A stretch of DNA of 64,000 bases from Phormidium tenue FACHB-886 (GTDB lineage Bacteria > Cyanobacteriota > Cyanobacteriia > Elainellales > Elainellaceae), in contig NZ_JACXWX010000015.1 in the NCBI RefSeq assembly GCF_014764505.1, positions 62,001 to 126,000 on the forward strand, in the 5' to 3' direction. The first letter of the stretch is position 1; every line of letters starts with the position of its first letter. Below are positions 44,683 through 52,572 of this stretch, one piece after another. Made by a program: the position numbers and the translations under genes. A model generated the notes under the pieces. It had not been told where the DNA came from. It made no database searches and saw nothing but the letters and a program-made list of their open reading frames with translations.

Positions 44683-45153
44683 ATGACTGAGTTATACCGT
44701 TCTGAAGACGCTCAGCAGATCCTCCAGATCGCCATTACCAAGCAAGCTGAAGCAGGCGAACTGACACGCGCTCAACTCTACGAAATTGCGGCAGAGTTAA
44801 ACATCGCTCCCTCGGACATGCAGGCAGCAGAGCAGGAGTGGCAGCTGCGCCGAGGTGAAACGATCGAACGACAAACATTCAATCTCCAGCGCCGTCACCG
44901 CTTTCAGCAGAGATTCGTGCGCTTTGCGATCGTTAATGGCTTTCTGATTCTGCTAGATTTACTGGGCGCACCCGGTCTATCTTGGTCGCTCTATATTCTG
45001 CTGGGCTGGGGGCTTGGCGTTGCACTTGATGCCTGGAAAACTTTTCGACTGGGCGGTGAAGACTACGAAGAAGCCTTTGTGCGCTGGCGGCAGAAACGGC
45101 AGCTCAAACGATCCGTCTCTACACTGGTTAACCGTCTGCTAAGTATCGGCTGA
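44683..45153 (+). CDS. 2TM domain-containing protein
   Basis: This 156-aa protein has an N-terminal soluble helical part (EDAQQILQIAITKQAEAGEL) resembling a short SHOCT-like or coiled segment. The 2TM domain (about 75-135) contains two membrane helices (FAIVNGFLILLDLLG and LYILLGWGLGVALDAWKTF) and ends in a basic tail. The stop is separated by two bases from the GTG of the ferredoxin-like gene, so the two are likely coupled. Function unknown. Confidence 0.85.
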   Translation: MTELYRSEDAQQILQIAITKQAEAGELTRAQLYEIAAELNIAPSDMQAAEQEWQLRRGETIERQTFNLQRRHRFQQRFVRFAIVNGFLILLDLLGAPGLSWSLYILLGWGLGVALDAWKTFRLGGEDYEEAFVRWRQKRQLKRSVSTLVNRLLSIG

Positions 45154-45155
45154 GC

Positions 45156-45470
45156 GTGAGCCAATCTTTTCCCAAACGCCCTACTCGCCGTTGTGTTCGA
45201 ATTTGCCAGCATCGGTCGTGCGTCCGCAATGGTGCAGAAGCAGTATTAGCTGCGTTTCAAGCGGCTGCGCCAACGGGGGTTTTTGTTAGTGGTAGTGATT
45301 GCCTGGGGCAATGTGCCTCTGGGGTGACGGTGTGCATTACGCCTGACCAAACCTGGTATTGCCGCATCAAGCCAGAGCACGTCGAGGAGATCGTCACTCA
45401 ACATCTGATTGGCGATCAGCCCGTTGAAGCGTTACTTCATCCCCGGTTTCACCCCCGCTCAGACGCCTAA
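45156..45470 (+). CDS. (2Fe-2S) thioredoxin-like ferredoxin
   Basis: This 104-aa protein has the thioredoxin-like ferredoxin pattern CQHRSCVRNGA near the N-terminus and SGSDCLGQCASGVTV later. It supplies the Cys ligands of a 2Fe-2S cluster. Its redox partner is not evident. It starts at GTG 45156, two bases after the 2TM gene, and converges with gshA. Confidence 0.9.
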   Translation: MSQSFPKRPTRRCVRICQHRSCVRNGAEAVLAAFQAAAPTGVFVSGSDCLGQCASGVTVCITPDQTWYCRIKPEHVEEIVTQHLIGDQPVEALLHPRFHPRSDA

Positions 45471-45490
45471 GATTGCAATCTCTGCTGGGG

Positions 45491-45513
45491 AAAGTCGGCA
45501 TAACCAACTTTTT
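45491..45513 (+). terminator. Probable terminator of the ferredoxin-like gene unit
   Basis: A short stem (45491-45498 with 45504-45511, one mismatch) has a 5-nt loop and a T5 run at 45509-45513. It lies 21 bp past the stop and before the convergent gshA stop. Confidence 0.45.
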
Positions 45514-45540
45514 CCTAAGAAATTTTCAAACAATTGAAGA

Positions 45541-46689
45541 TTAAGCAACCAGGGGCTGACACAGATCTTCTGCCAGCGCTGCTTCTTGCACTTCTGTCTG
45601 CCGAATCGCCTGTTGCATTACCTGCCGGACATCCATTCCTTGATCGATCGCCTTTAGCCAGCGTTGGGCTTCGTTGCCTTCGCGCAGCACCTTCTTCAGC
45701 GGCATTAAGAAGCAGCCAAAGCCTTGTTTCTTAGAAAAATCCCATACCTCCTGATAGAGCTGCTCAATCCACTCGCGCGCCAAAATTGGGCTACCGTCTT
45801 TCCAGTGGCGCAGTTCTGCATCCAGGCTGCGATGAGCAGCGGCAAGTTCGTTGTCGTTCGTCAAGGTTACTAAGTCTTCCGCACGGCTAGAGGCAGGCAG
45901 AGCACTTAGCGTCAGTGGATCGAGTTCTGGATTCGAAATCATTTGAAGCAAGCGGGCTTCTAGCAGCGCTGTGATTGCCAGCAGCACTAGTGGATCGCTA
46001 ACCAAATCACAAATCCGTAGCTCTAAGCGGTTAAGGCTATAGGGGCGGCGATCGCCATTGGGGCGAACGGCAGACCAGAGATGTCGCACGTTTTGCATCG
46101 TGCCTAGCGCTAGCTGCTCTTCTGTCCAGCGGATGTAATGGCTATGGCTCTCAAACAGCGGCACATGCTGTGGTGTTTTGGGAAACACGCTCCAGCGCGA
46201 AGAATGACTGTCGGTAATATTGCCATCCAAAAAGGGGGAGGCAGCACTCAGCGCCAGATACAAAGGTGCTTCAACACGAACTAATCGACAGGCTCGCATT
46301 AGCGTTTCAGGGTCAGTAATGCCGATGTTGATATGGATACTGGCAGTAACAACGGTGGTGCCGTAGGTTTGCTCGATATAGGTGTGGTAAGGATTGGTCG
46401 GGTCAGAGCGATCGAAGTAATCACTGCCACCCGTGGCTAGAGTGCTGCCCGGAATCAAGGTATAGTCACCCAGTTGTTTCAGGTAGTTTCGCAATAGCTG
46501 CCGAGGGCGGACTAGTTCACAAAGGAGACGTTCATAACGGCAGAGCGGCGGCGTGGTGTATTCCACATTCCGGGTATCTGGCTCCCGCACAAAACCGTGC
46601 AGATTCGCGACAATCTTGTCAGAAAAGCCAACGATATCGCCCTGAGGTGTACCCGTGTACATCTCCACTTCAAAGCCCTTCGTCAGCAT
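45541..46689 (-). CDS. gshA: Glutamate-cysteine ligase, cyanobacterial type
   Basis: This 382-aa enzyme catalyses the first step of glutathione synthesis. It starts MLTKGFEVEMYTGTPQGDIVG, the usual beginning of the cyanobacterial family. The Glu-binding FEVE segment, ARNVEYTTPP-like DTRNVEYTTPP, STLATGG and ASIHINIGI follow. The ATG at 46689 after a GGGGA element is preferred to a TTG five codons upstream. The gene is single and convergent with the ferredoxin-like gene. Confidence 0.92.
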   Translation of the reverse strand: MLTKGFEVEMYTGTPQGDIVGFSDKIVANLHGFVREPDTRNVEYTTPPLCRYERLLCELVRPRQLLRNYLKQLGDYTLIPGSTLATGGSDYFDRSDPTNPYHTYIEQTYGTTVVTASIHINIGITDPETLMRACRLVRVEAPLYLALSAASPFLDGNITDSHSSRWSVFPKTPQHVPLFESHSHYIRWTEEQLALGTMQNVRHLWSAVRPNGDRRPYSLNRLELRICDLVSDPLVLLAITALLEARLLQMISNPELDPLTLSALPASSRAEDLVTLTNDNELAAAHRSLDAELRHWKDGSPILAREWIEQLYQEVWDFSKKQGFGCFLMPLKKVLREGNEAQRWLKAIDQGMDVRQVMQQAIRQTEVQEAALAEDLCQPLVA

Positions 46690-47368
46690 AGACAGTTTCC
46701 CCAAACAAAGTTCTCTACTCTATCAGTATCAGGGAAAAACAGGCTTTACATCTCTCAGCGGTTTTAAACCGATCGATTCGATTTACGGCATTGCTCCGTT
46801 AAAAAGGTATCCGCTGCAGACAGGTAATGTAAGAGCGCTAAATGCTCAGCAATATTGAAAAATAGTGGGTTTGGCTACAAGTTTAAGCCATTTATCGGCT
46901 ATCTCTACTAAATTTAAGACTAGAGACTTGCGCATAAGGCGCCAGTTCTGCTGCAAAGCCCGGTAACCGTCAGGTGATTTGAGATTCTTAAAAAATGCTT
47001 AAGTTACCGCCTCTGATTTAAGTTTTGCATCACTATTAATGAGTAATAAATCCAGGTCAGCTTAATAAAGACTTGAGCCATTAATTTTTTATACACAACA
47101 ATAGAGCGTTGGATGCCCCATTATCAAGGCATTCAACGCTCTATTGTCGTATGATGAGATTTCGGCTGCATCGATCGACTGTTTCAAACCAAAATTTAGC
47201 TTAAACAGAGTTTTGCTAAATATTAAGAAATTCTCATAAAACTCAACGGATTAATAATAATTGTGGCACTTTCTAAGTAGCCTATGGAGTGTGGCTATTG
47301 TGCTAGTCTGGTTTGGCTAAAACTTTAGCTAAGTTGTGTTCTCCAAAGCTAATTTCGTAACAATACCC
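46690..47368. other. 679-bp divergent region between gshA and the response regulator
   Basis: No gene is recognised. It contains a long hairpin at 47098-47147 and a 7-bp CGGTAAC/GTTACCG inverted repeat around 46970-47010. The size and the internal hairpin, which is not at the end of any known gene, leave room for an unannotated small RNA. Confidence 0.45.
47098..47147. repeat. 20-bp near-perfect inverted repeat in the gshA upstream region
   Basis: The arms at 47098-47117 and 47128-47147 pair over 20 positions with a single GU wobble, around a 10-nt loop. It lies between two divergent gene starts, so it is not an obvious mRNA terminator. It could terminate a small RNA or act as an operator. 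No T-tract follows in either direction. Confidence 0.6.
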
Positions 47369-47776
47369 ATGCTAAATGCTTCTAGGCTGAGTGGGCTGCG
47401 CGTATTGGTGGTTGATGATGACTGCGACTCCTGCGAATGGATAGGCTATGCTCTAGCCTTGTATGGAATGGAAGTTCACACAACTTATTCTGTAGAGCAG
47501 GCGATCGCTGCTTTCCAAAGGTTCTGTTTCGATGTGGTATTAAGCGATATTGCAATGCCCGGTGAAGATGGCTTTGCCCTGTTGAACCAAATCCAACAGC
47601 TCCAAACTCTTTTAGAAGCTGTGCCAATCATCGCTATGACAGCATGGGCTGATCGAGGAAAGCAACTGCAAGGGCTACAGGCCGGATTTGCCGATTGGCT
47701 GCTGAAGCCGATCGACCTAGATGAGCTAATTCATACAATTGCCCAACTCACAGGCCGCATGGAAATTATTTGCTGA
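47369..47776 (+). CDS. Single-domain response regulator
   Basis: This 135-aa CheY-like receiver has acidic pocket VVDDDCD, phospho-acceptor Asp60 in VVLSDIAMPGEDGF, Thr in IIAMTAW and conserved Lys113 in WLLKPID. All are intact and there is no output domain. The ATG at 47369 is preferred to a GTG eleven codons upstream. No cognate kinase is adjacent; the nearest kinase is 4 kb away. Confidence 0.93.
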   Translation: MLNASRLSGLRVLVVDDDCDSCEWIGYALALYGMEVHTTYSVEQAIAAFQRFCFDVVLSDIAMPGEDGFALLNQIQQLQTLLEAVPIIAMTAWADRGKQLQGLQAGFADWLLKPIDLDELIHTIAQLTGRMEIIC

Positions 47777-47878
47777 GCAGTTTCTTGCGCTAAGCAGTTT
47801 CTGCAGTTTCTTGGGACTGTTTGCCTGCGTGCTATTAGGAGCCAGAAAGCTACTCAAAGATTTAAGCTGCTCAAAGAC

Positions 47879-48550
47879 TTAAGCAGATGCAACGGCCGAT
47901 TGCCCCAGCTTTCCTTCCAGCCACTCCATTAGCTTGGGGTCAGCAAAATCTTTGACGACGATTGCCGCCCCTTCTGCAGCCAGTCCTGCTGGATCATGCG
48001 TTGAGGCGATCCCTACCACCGTAATTCCTGCTCCTACAGCCGACTGAATCCCAGACGGAGAATCCTCAAAGGCAATTGCTTCTGCGGCTGAAATCCCCAA
48101 TCGCTTCAACGCCTCTAAATAAGGCAGCGGGTCAGGTTTGCCGATGGGCAGGTCGCTACCCAATATGACGATCGGAAAATAGTCTTCCACCTTTAGCGAT
48201 CTGATCATAAACTCAGCGTTTTCTCTGGGCGCATTGCTCACAACCGCGCAGGCAAACTGTTGAGCTGCCCAGTCCAAAAAGGCGATTAACCCGGACAAGG
48301 GATGCAGTTCGGCTTGCTCCCGAAAGGTTGCCTCTTTGTGATCTACAAAAGCTGCCTGCTCTTCAGGCGATAAATGCGGCAGCAAATCCTGAGCAATATC
48401 AGGGTTTAAACGACCACTGATTCTCGCTTTGTAGAAATCTTGATCGATGTTTAACCCTTGCTCTTGCAGCACTACTCGCCAAATTTCATAGTGCAGCGTA
48501 TCGGTTTCAGCGAGCGTTCCGTCTAGATCAAACAATAGAGCTGTAATCAT
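47879..48550 (-). CDS. HAD-IA family phosphatase (beta-phosphoglucomutase-like)
   Basis: This 223-aa HAD enzyme has motif I FDLDGTLAETD (Asp8 nucleophile, Asp10), motif II VVSNAP, motif III Lys in GKPDPLPYLEAL and motif IV AFEDSPSGIQSA. It has the helical cap typical of phosphoglucomutase and phosphoglycolate-type members. The substrate is undetermined. It is downstream of the aldo/keto reductase gene on the same strand, with a 341-bp gap. Confidence 0.9.
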   Translation of the reverse strand: MITALLFDLDGTLAETDTLHYEIWRVVLQEQGLNIDQDFYKARISGRLNPDIAQDLLPHLSPEEQAAFVDHKEATFREQAELHPLSGLIAFLDWAAQQFACAVVSNAPRENAEFMIRSLKVEDYFPIVILGSDLPIGKPDPLPYLEALKRLGISAAEAIAFEDSPSGIQSAVGAGITVVGIASTHDPAGLAAEGAAIVVKDFADPKLMEWLEGKLGQSAVASA

Positions 48551-48891
48551 GAAAAACCCCTGGAAGTTCTCTCTCAGCCAAGCAATTTGCTAAGCGAGAG
48601 GCGGCTCCAACACACGCTGTAAAATACACACGTTGCAAAGTGTAACAGAAACTTAGCCGCAATCCCTGTTTTCCACAACAGCTTTCAGTGAGAATGCCAG
48701 ACAGTGAGAATGCCAGAAGTACCCGCGTGGGTACTGCATAAGTGAAATTTCTTCTGCCACGATTAGTGCAGCAAGTAAAAGCGAAGCGCAAAAGCATGGT
48801 GCATCTACCCTTCCCTTGCTTTCGCGCTTCTACCGAACCCTAACAGTTCGCAGACGACTCAGGGGCAGTGGCAGGTACAGGGATGGCTGGC
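48551..48891. other. 341-bp intergenic region with tandem repeat and hairpin
   Basis: This region lies between the aldo/keto reductase stop and the HAD start (both minus). It holds a perfect 16-bp tandem duplication at 48686-48717 abutting a hairpin at 48718-48735. No gene is seen. Confidence 0.5.
48686..48735. repeat. Perfect 16-bp tandem duplication next to a 7-bp hairpin
   Basis: CAGTGAGAATGCCAGA occurs twice with no spacer (48686-48701 and 48702-48717). It is followed at once by AGTACCC-GCGT-GGGTACT (48718-48735), a perfect stem with a tetraloop. The exact copies indicate a recent duplication. Confidence 0.8.
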
Positions 48892-50013
48892 TCACTGCCA
48901 AAGCCGTCGTCGGGGTTCCCCATTTAGGCGATCGTGTGTATCTCGCAGCAAGCGCGGGATCTCTAGCTGTTCAGGACAGCGTGGCAGGCAATCGCCGCAG
49001 TCGGTGCAGCGATTGCCTGCCACGCCCGGAAACCAGTGACCAGCGTTGCCAAACATCCGATAGCGGTATTGTCCATAAGCAGTCATATCGTGAGCAATGG
49101 CTAGATTTCGCAGCCGCAGCACTTCTGGAATATTAATCGCTGCTGGGCAGGGCAAGCACTGATAGCACTGGCTGCAGCGATCAGCGCCTAATACTTCTGC
49201 CTGCTCAGCCGCTAGCCGCGACAGTGCCGCAGTTTCTTCAGCAGAGAGCGGCTGATCACAATCGCCCATCTGCCGCAGCACCTCCAGTTCATCAGGCTGA
49301 GCTGCCCCAAAGCTAAGGGTCGTGATGCGCCGATCGCTCAGCAAAAATCGATACGTTAGCGCCAGTGGGGAAAAGGGCTGACAGCGCTCGACTAACGCAG
49401 GCGGAGGGGTGTGCAGAAGTCCGCCTTTGTCGGCAGGCGAAATAATCAGCACGCCCATGTCTTTTTGATGTGCCGCTGCCACCGCAGCAGCATTGCGTTG
49501 GTTAAACCAGTAGTAGTGCAAATTCACGAACTCAAACTGGTCTGTGGCGATCGCTGCCAAAATGACCTCTAGGGGCGCATGCGTTGAAAAGCCGACATGC
49601 CGAATTTTACCGGCTGCAACTGCCGCCCGCACTGCCGCCATACAACCCTGTGGCGCTTCTACCCAGGCTAAATGCTCTGCCGTGTTTAACCCGTGGATCG
49701 CCAGACAGTCTAAATACTCAACGCCTAACCGCTGCAGCGACTCCTCGATCGATCGCGCCATCACATCGGTGTTTGGCGTTGGCGGAATTTTGCTGGTCAA
49801 GTAAACCTGTTGTCTGGGGATGTTCTTCAGTGCTGTTCCCAGATAAAGCTCACTGTTGCCATAGCCCTGCGCTGTCTCTAGATGATTAATTCCTAGCGCG
49901 ATCGCCTTTTGCACCGTATTGATTGCGGTCTGCTCAGATGCTAAATACCGCATTGTCCCTAACGAAAACACCGAGAGGGGCAGATTAGTTTTACCAAAGC
50001 GACGGAAATGCAT
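48892..50013 (-). CDS. Aldo/keto reductase with C-terminal ferredoxin-type 4Fe-4S domain
   Basis: This 373-aa protein has an AKR barrel (about 1-285) with LETAQGYGNSELYLG and LTSKIPP in the places of the catalytic Asp/Tyr and Lys; Glu stands where most AKRs have Asp. A C-terminal domain has two Cys clusters, CSQCYQCLPC and CTDCGDCLPRCP, fitting two 4Fe-4S centres. This architecture is a known AKR/ferredoxin fusion family of unsettled substrate. The second cluster's codons form a 16-bp perfect inverted repeat (48979-49025). Confidence 0.9.
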   Translation of the reverse strand: MHFRRFGKTNLPLSVFSLGTMRYLASEQTAINTVQKAIALGINHLETAQGYGNSELYLGTALKNIPRQQVYLTSKIPPTPNTDVMARSIEESLQRLGVEYLDCLAIHGLNTAEHLAWVEAPQGCMAAVRAAVAAGKIRHVGFSTHAPLEVILAAIATDQFEFVNLHYYWFNQRNAAAVAAAHQKDMGVLIISPADKGGLLHTPPPALVERCQPFSPLALTYRFLLSDRRITTLSFGAAQPDELEVLRQMGDCDQPLSAEETAALSRLAAEQAEVLGADRCSQCYQCLPCPAAINIPEVLRLRNLAIAHDMTAYGQYRYRMFGNAGHWFPGVAGNRCTDCGDCLPRCPEQLEIPRLLRDTHDRLNGEPRRRLWQ

Positions 50014-50060
50014 AAAGCCTCAATACTGAAAAGGGCTGGCGTAGCCAACCCTTTCACAAA

Positions 50061-50567
50061 CTAACTCTCATCCCGTTTGCTAAACCTACCGCCCTGCTTG
50101 AAATCATCTGGGCGTAAGGTATCTAGAAAATCGCGGAAGGCTTTGCGTTCGGCTTCGTCGGCATCCCGATCGACCGGCATAGAGGCATCAGCCACAACTT
50201 CTTCCATGACCCAAATTGGGCTTTTGGTGCGGAGGGCAAGAGCGATCGCGTCGCTAGGGCGAGAATCAACTTCTTTGCGAACTTCTCCCTGGCGAATTTG
50301 CAAAATTGCGTAGAACGTGTTGTCTTGTAAGGAATGGATGATGATTTTTTCTAGGGTCATATTCCACTCATCCAGCAGATTGACCATTAGATCGTGGGTG
50401 AGGGGACGCGGAGGAGCCTGGTTTTCGAGGGCGCTGATGATGGCTCTCGCCTGATCCTGCCCAATATAGATGGGCAACTGGCGGCGCTCAGTGGCATCTC
50501 TCAGCAGAACGATCGGACTGCGGGATACCGCATCCAGGGCAATTCCAGCGACTTTCATCTCAATCAT
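50061..50567 (-). CDS. Bifunctional nuclease family protein (DUF151)
   Basis: This 168-aa protein has the DUF151 core MKVAGIALDAVSRSPIVLLRD, then LPIYIGQDQARAI and EVDSRPSDAIALALR, which are diagnostic. Plant homologues have DNase/RNase activity; the bacterial role is unclear. It ends with a basic tail. The stop is 47 bp from the upstream end of the aldo/keto reductase gene on the same strand. Confidence 0.93.
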   Translation of the reverse strand: MIEMKVAGIALDAVSRSPIVLLRDATERRQLPIYIGQDQARAIISALENQAPPRPLTHDLMVNLLDEWNMTLEKIIIHSLQDNTFYAILQIRQGEVRKEVDSRPSDAIALALRTKSPIWVMEEVVADASMPVDRDADEAERKAFRDFLDTLRPDDFKQGGRFSKRDES

Positions 50568-50915
50568 GGCGTAGCCTCTAGAACCCGTTAGAGATAGGAA
50601 TAAGCATAACTGAACTAAAGCAAAAGCTGTGTGTCCTTTAGATTCTGACTAGATTGGGGGTTAATCTGGTCATGCTTAGTAAGTATATTTACGGATTGAC
50701 CAGCCAACCATCAGTCAAGAATTTGAGGCATTAAGAAAACATATGGTGGACCTGGGGATCGCTTGAATTTACTATAGTCAGCTATTAATCCTATAAGTTT
50801 TACTGACTTCCAGTATGCCCTGAACTGAAGTGAAATCAGTAGTCCTTATTCTGAAAGTTTGGCAAAGGATTTAGCAATTATGAGAAGAAAAAATCATCGA
50901 TCCGCAGGCGGCTTC
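50568..50915. other. 348-bp intergenic region upstream of the bifunctional nuclease
   Basis: It separates the nuclease start from the glcD stop (both minus). A CTGGTCA/TGACCAG inverted repeat at 50666-50672 and 50697-50703, with an outer GGTT/AACC pair, is the only structure seen. No gene is seen. Confidence 0.45.
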
Positions 50916-52421
50916 CTAAAACCGCTCAACGTGGGGAACCTGTTGATGGGCTTGCGATCGGGCTGCTTCGCCACAGGTGCGGGGCGTGGGAAAAATTTTC
51001 TCTGGATTGGCCAGCCCTTTGGGGTTAAATGCCTGCCGTACCCAGATCATGGTTTCTAGATCGGTGTCGCTGAACATCTCGGGCATGTAGCAGCGTTTAT
51101 CAGCGCCGATGCCATGTTCACCAGAGATGCTGCCGCCCACTTTGACACAGAGCTTGAGGATTTCGCCGCCTAACTCTTCCACCGTTTCTAGCTGTCCCGG
51201 GATCGCGTGGTCGTACAAAATCAGTGGGTGCAGGTTGCCGTCGCCTGCATGAAAGACATTGGCAACCCGGTAGCCATATTTTTGGCTGAGCGCTTCGATT
51301 TCCGCAAGGACGTAGGGCAGCTGTGTCCGGGGGATGACTCCATCTTGCACGTAGTAGTCAGGGCTAATTTTGCCCACCGCTGCAAAGGCGGCTTTACGCC
51401 CCTTCCACATAGTCAGGCGCTCTTGCGGGTCGATTGCCGTCGTCACGTTGCGCGCGCCATTCCTGTGGCAAATTGCCTTGACCCGCTGGCTGTTAGCAGC
51501 GACTTCCACCTCTAACCCATCTAGCTCAATCAGCAGGATCGCGGCTGCATCTCGGGGATAGCTATTGGTATTGACCACGTTTTCTACAGCGTTGATGCTG
51601 AAGTTATCCATGATCTCCATACCGCCCGGGATGATGCCCGCGCTGATGATATCGGATACCGTCTGTCCGGCGGCTTCGACATTCGTAAAATCTGCCAGCA
51701 GCACATGGATCGCTTCCGGTGCTTTGAGAATTCGCAGCGTGATTTCCGTTGCGATGCCCAAGGTGCCCTCAGAGCCAACAAAAAGCCCCGTCAGGTCATA
51801 TCCTGGCATTTCGCACATACCACCGACTTTCACGATCGCCCCATCTGGCAGCACCAGCTTTAGCCCCAGCACATGATTGGTAGTGACACCATACTTAAGA
51901 CAGTGAACCCCACCAGAGTTCTCAGCAACGTTGCCACCGATCGAACAGATGATTTGGCTAGAGGGATCGGGCGCATAGTAAAACCCAGCGCCACTGACAG
52001 CCTGCGTAACCCAGTTGTTAATGACACCAGGCTGCACCACCACCCGCTGATTCTCGTAGTCGACCTCTAGAATTTGGTTCATCAGCGCCGTGACGATCAA
52101 GACGCAGTTTTCGACCGGCAGCGCCCCACCCGATAGCCCCGTCCCTGCACCCCGTGCAATAAAAGGGACACTGTGGCGATCGCAAATTTTGACGATTTCT
52201 GCAACTTGTTCAGTGGTGCGTGGCAGCACCACCACCGCCGGACGTTGGCGATAGCTGGTTAAGCCGTCGCATTCGTAGACCAAAAGCTCTTCTTTGCGCT
52301 GCACCACATCAGCTTTGCCGATCGCCGCCTCAAAGTCTCGAATAATCGACTGCCAGTTTATCGAAGACGGGGGGCGATTGGGCGTGTTTATCATCGTCAT
52401 AGGTAATGCAACCCCATTCAA
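50916..52421 (-). CDS. glcD: Glycolate dehydrogenase subunit GlcD (FAD-binding)
   Basis: This 501-aa flavoprotein of the FAD-linked oxidase family has the FAD-binding segment VPFIARGAGTGLSGGALP. APDPSSQIICSIGGNVAENSGG and GSEGTLGIATEITLRIL follow, then a C-terminal HAGDGNLHPLIL and SGEHGIGADKR. Cyanobacteria use glycolate dehydrogenase to convert photorespiratory glycolate to glyoxylate. The start is uncertain: ATGs at 52421, 52400 and 52394 are all in frame. glcE/F are not adjacent. The gene is divergent from the antiporter. Confidence 0.92.
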   Translation of the reverse strand: MNGVALPMTMINTPNRPPSSINWQSIIRDFEAAIGKADVVQRKEELLVYECDGLTSYRQRPAVVVLPRTTEQVAEIVKICDRHSVPFIARGAGTGLSGGALPVENCVLIVTALMNQILEVDYENQRVVVQPGVINNWVTQAVSGAGFYYAPDPSSQIICSIGGNVAENSGGVHCLKYGVTTNHVLGLKLVLPDGAIVKVGGMCEMPGYDLTGLFVGSEGTLGIATEITLRILKAPEAIHVLLADFTNVEAAGQTVSDIISAGIIPGGMEIMDNFSINAVENVVNTNSYPRDAAAILLIELDGLEVEVAANSQRVKAICHRNGARNVTTAIDPQERLTMWKGRKAAFAAVGKISPDYYVQDGVIPRTQLPYVLAEIEALSQKYGYRVANVFHAGDGNLHPLILYDHAIPGQLETVEELGGEILKLCVKVGGSISGEHGIGADKRCYMPEMFSDTDLETMIWVRQAFNPKGLANPEKIFPTPRTCGEAARSQAHQQVPHVERF

Positions 52422-52572
52422 GGCTATGGCAAGTTATGTTGCTACTACCATCCTAGTTCCCAACGGCACGAGACAGAAGCCACAAAAGCAGACAGTGTCA
52501 ATTGACCCACTCGTCACTAAGATTGACTCATCGGTCTTTTCGGTTGCTCTACTGCTGTTTCCCTGGGGAGCT

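Noticed and set aside
50679-50692. GTA-N8-TAC, the NtcA core motif
   Set aside because: No TAN3T -10 box lies at the expected distance on either strand, and the six fixed bases occur by chance many times in 64 kb.
52294-52572. 93-codon upstream extension of the antiporter
   Set aside because: Its first part is antisense to glcD and it adds a non-hydrophobic leader before the normal first helix.
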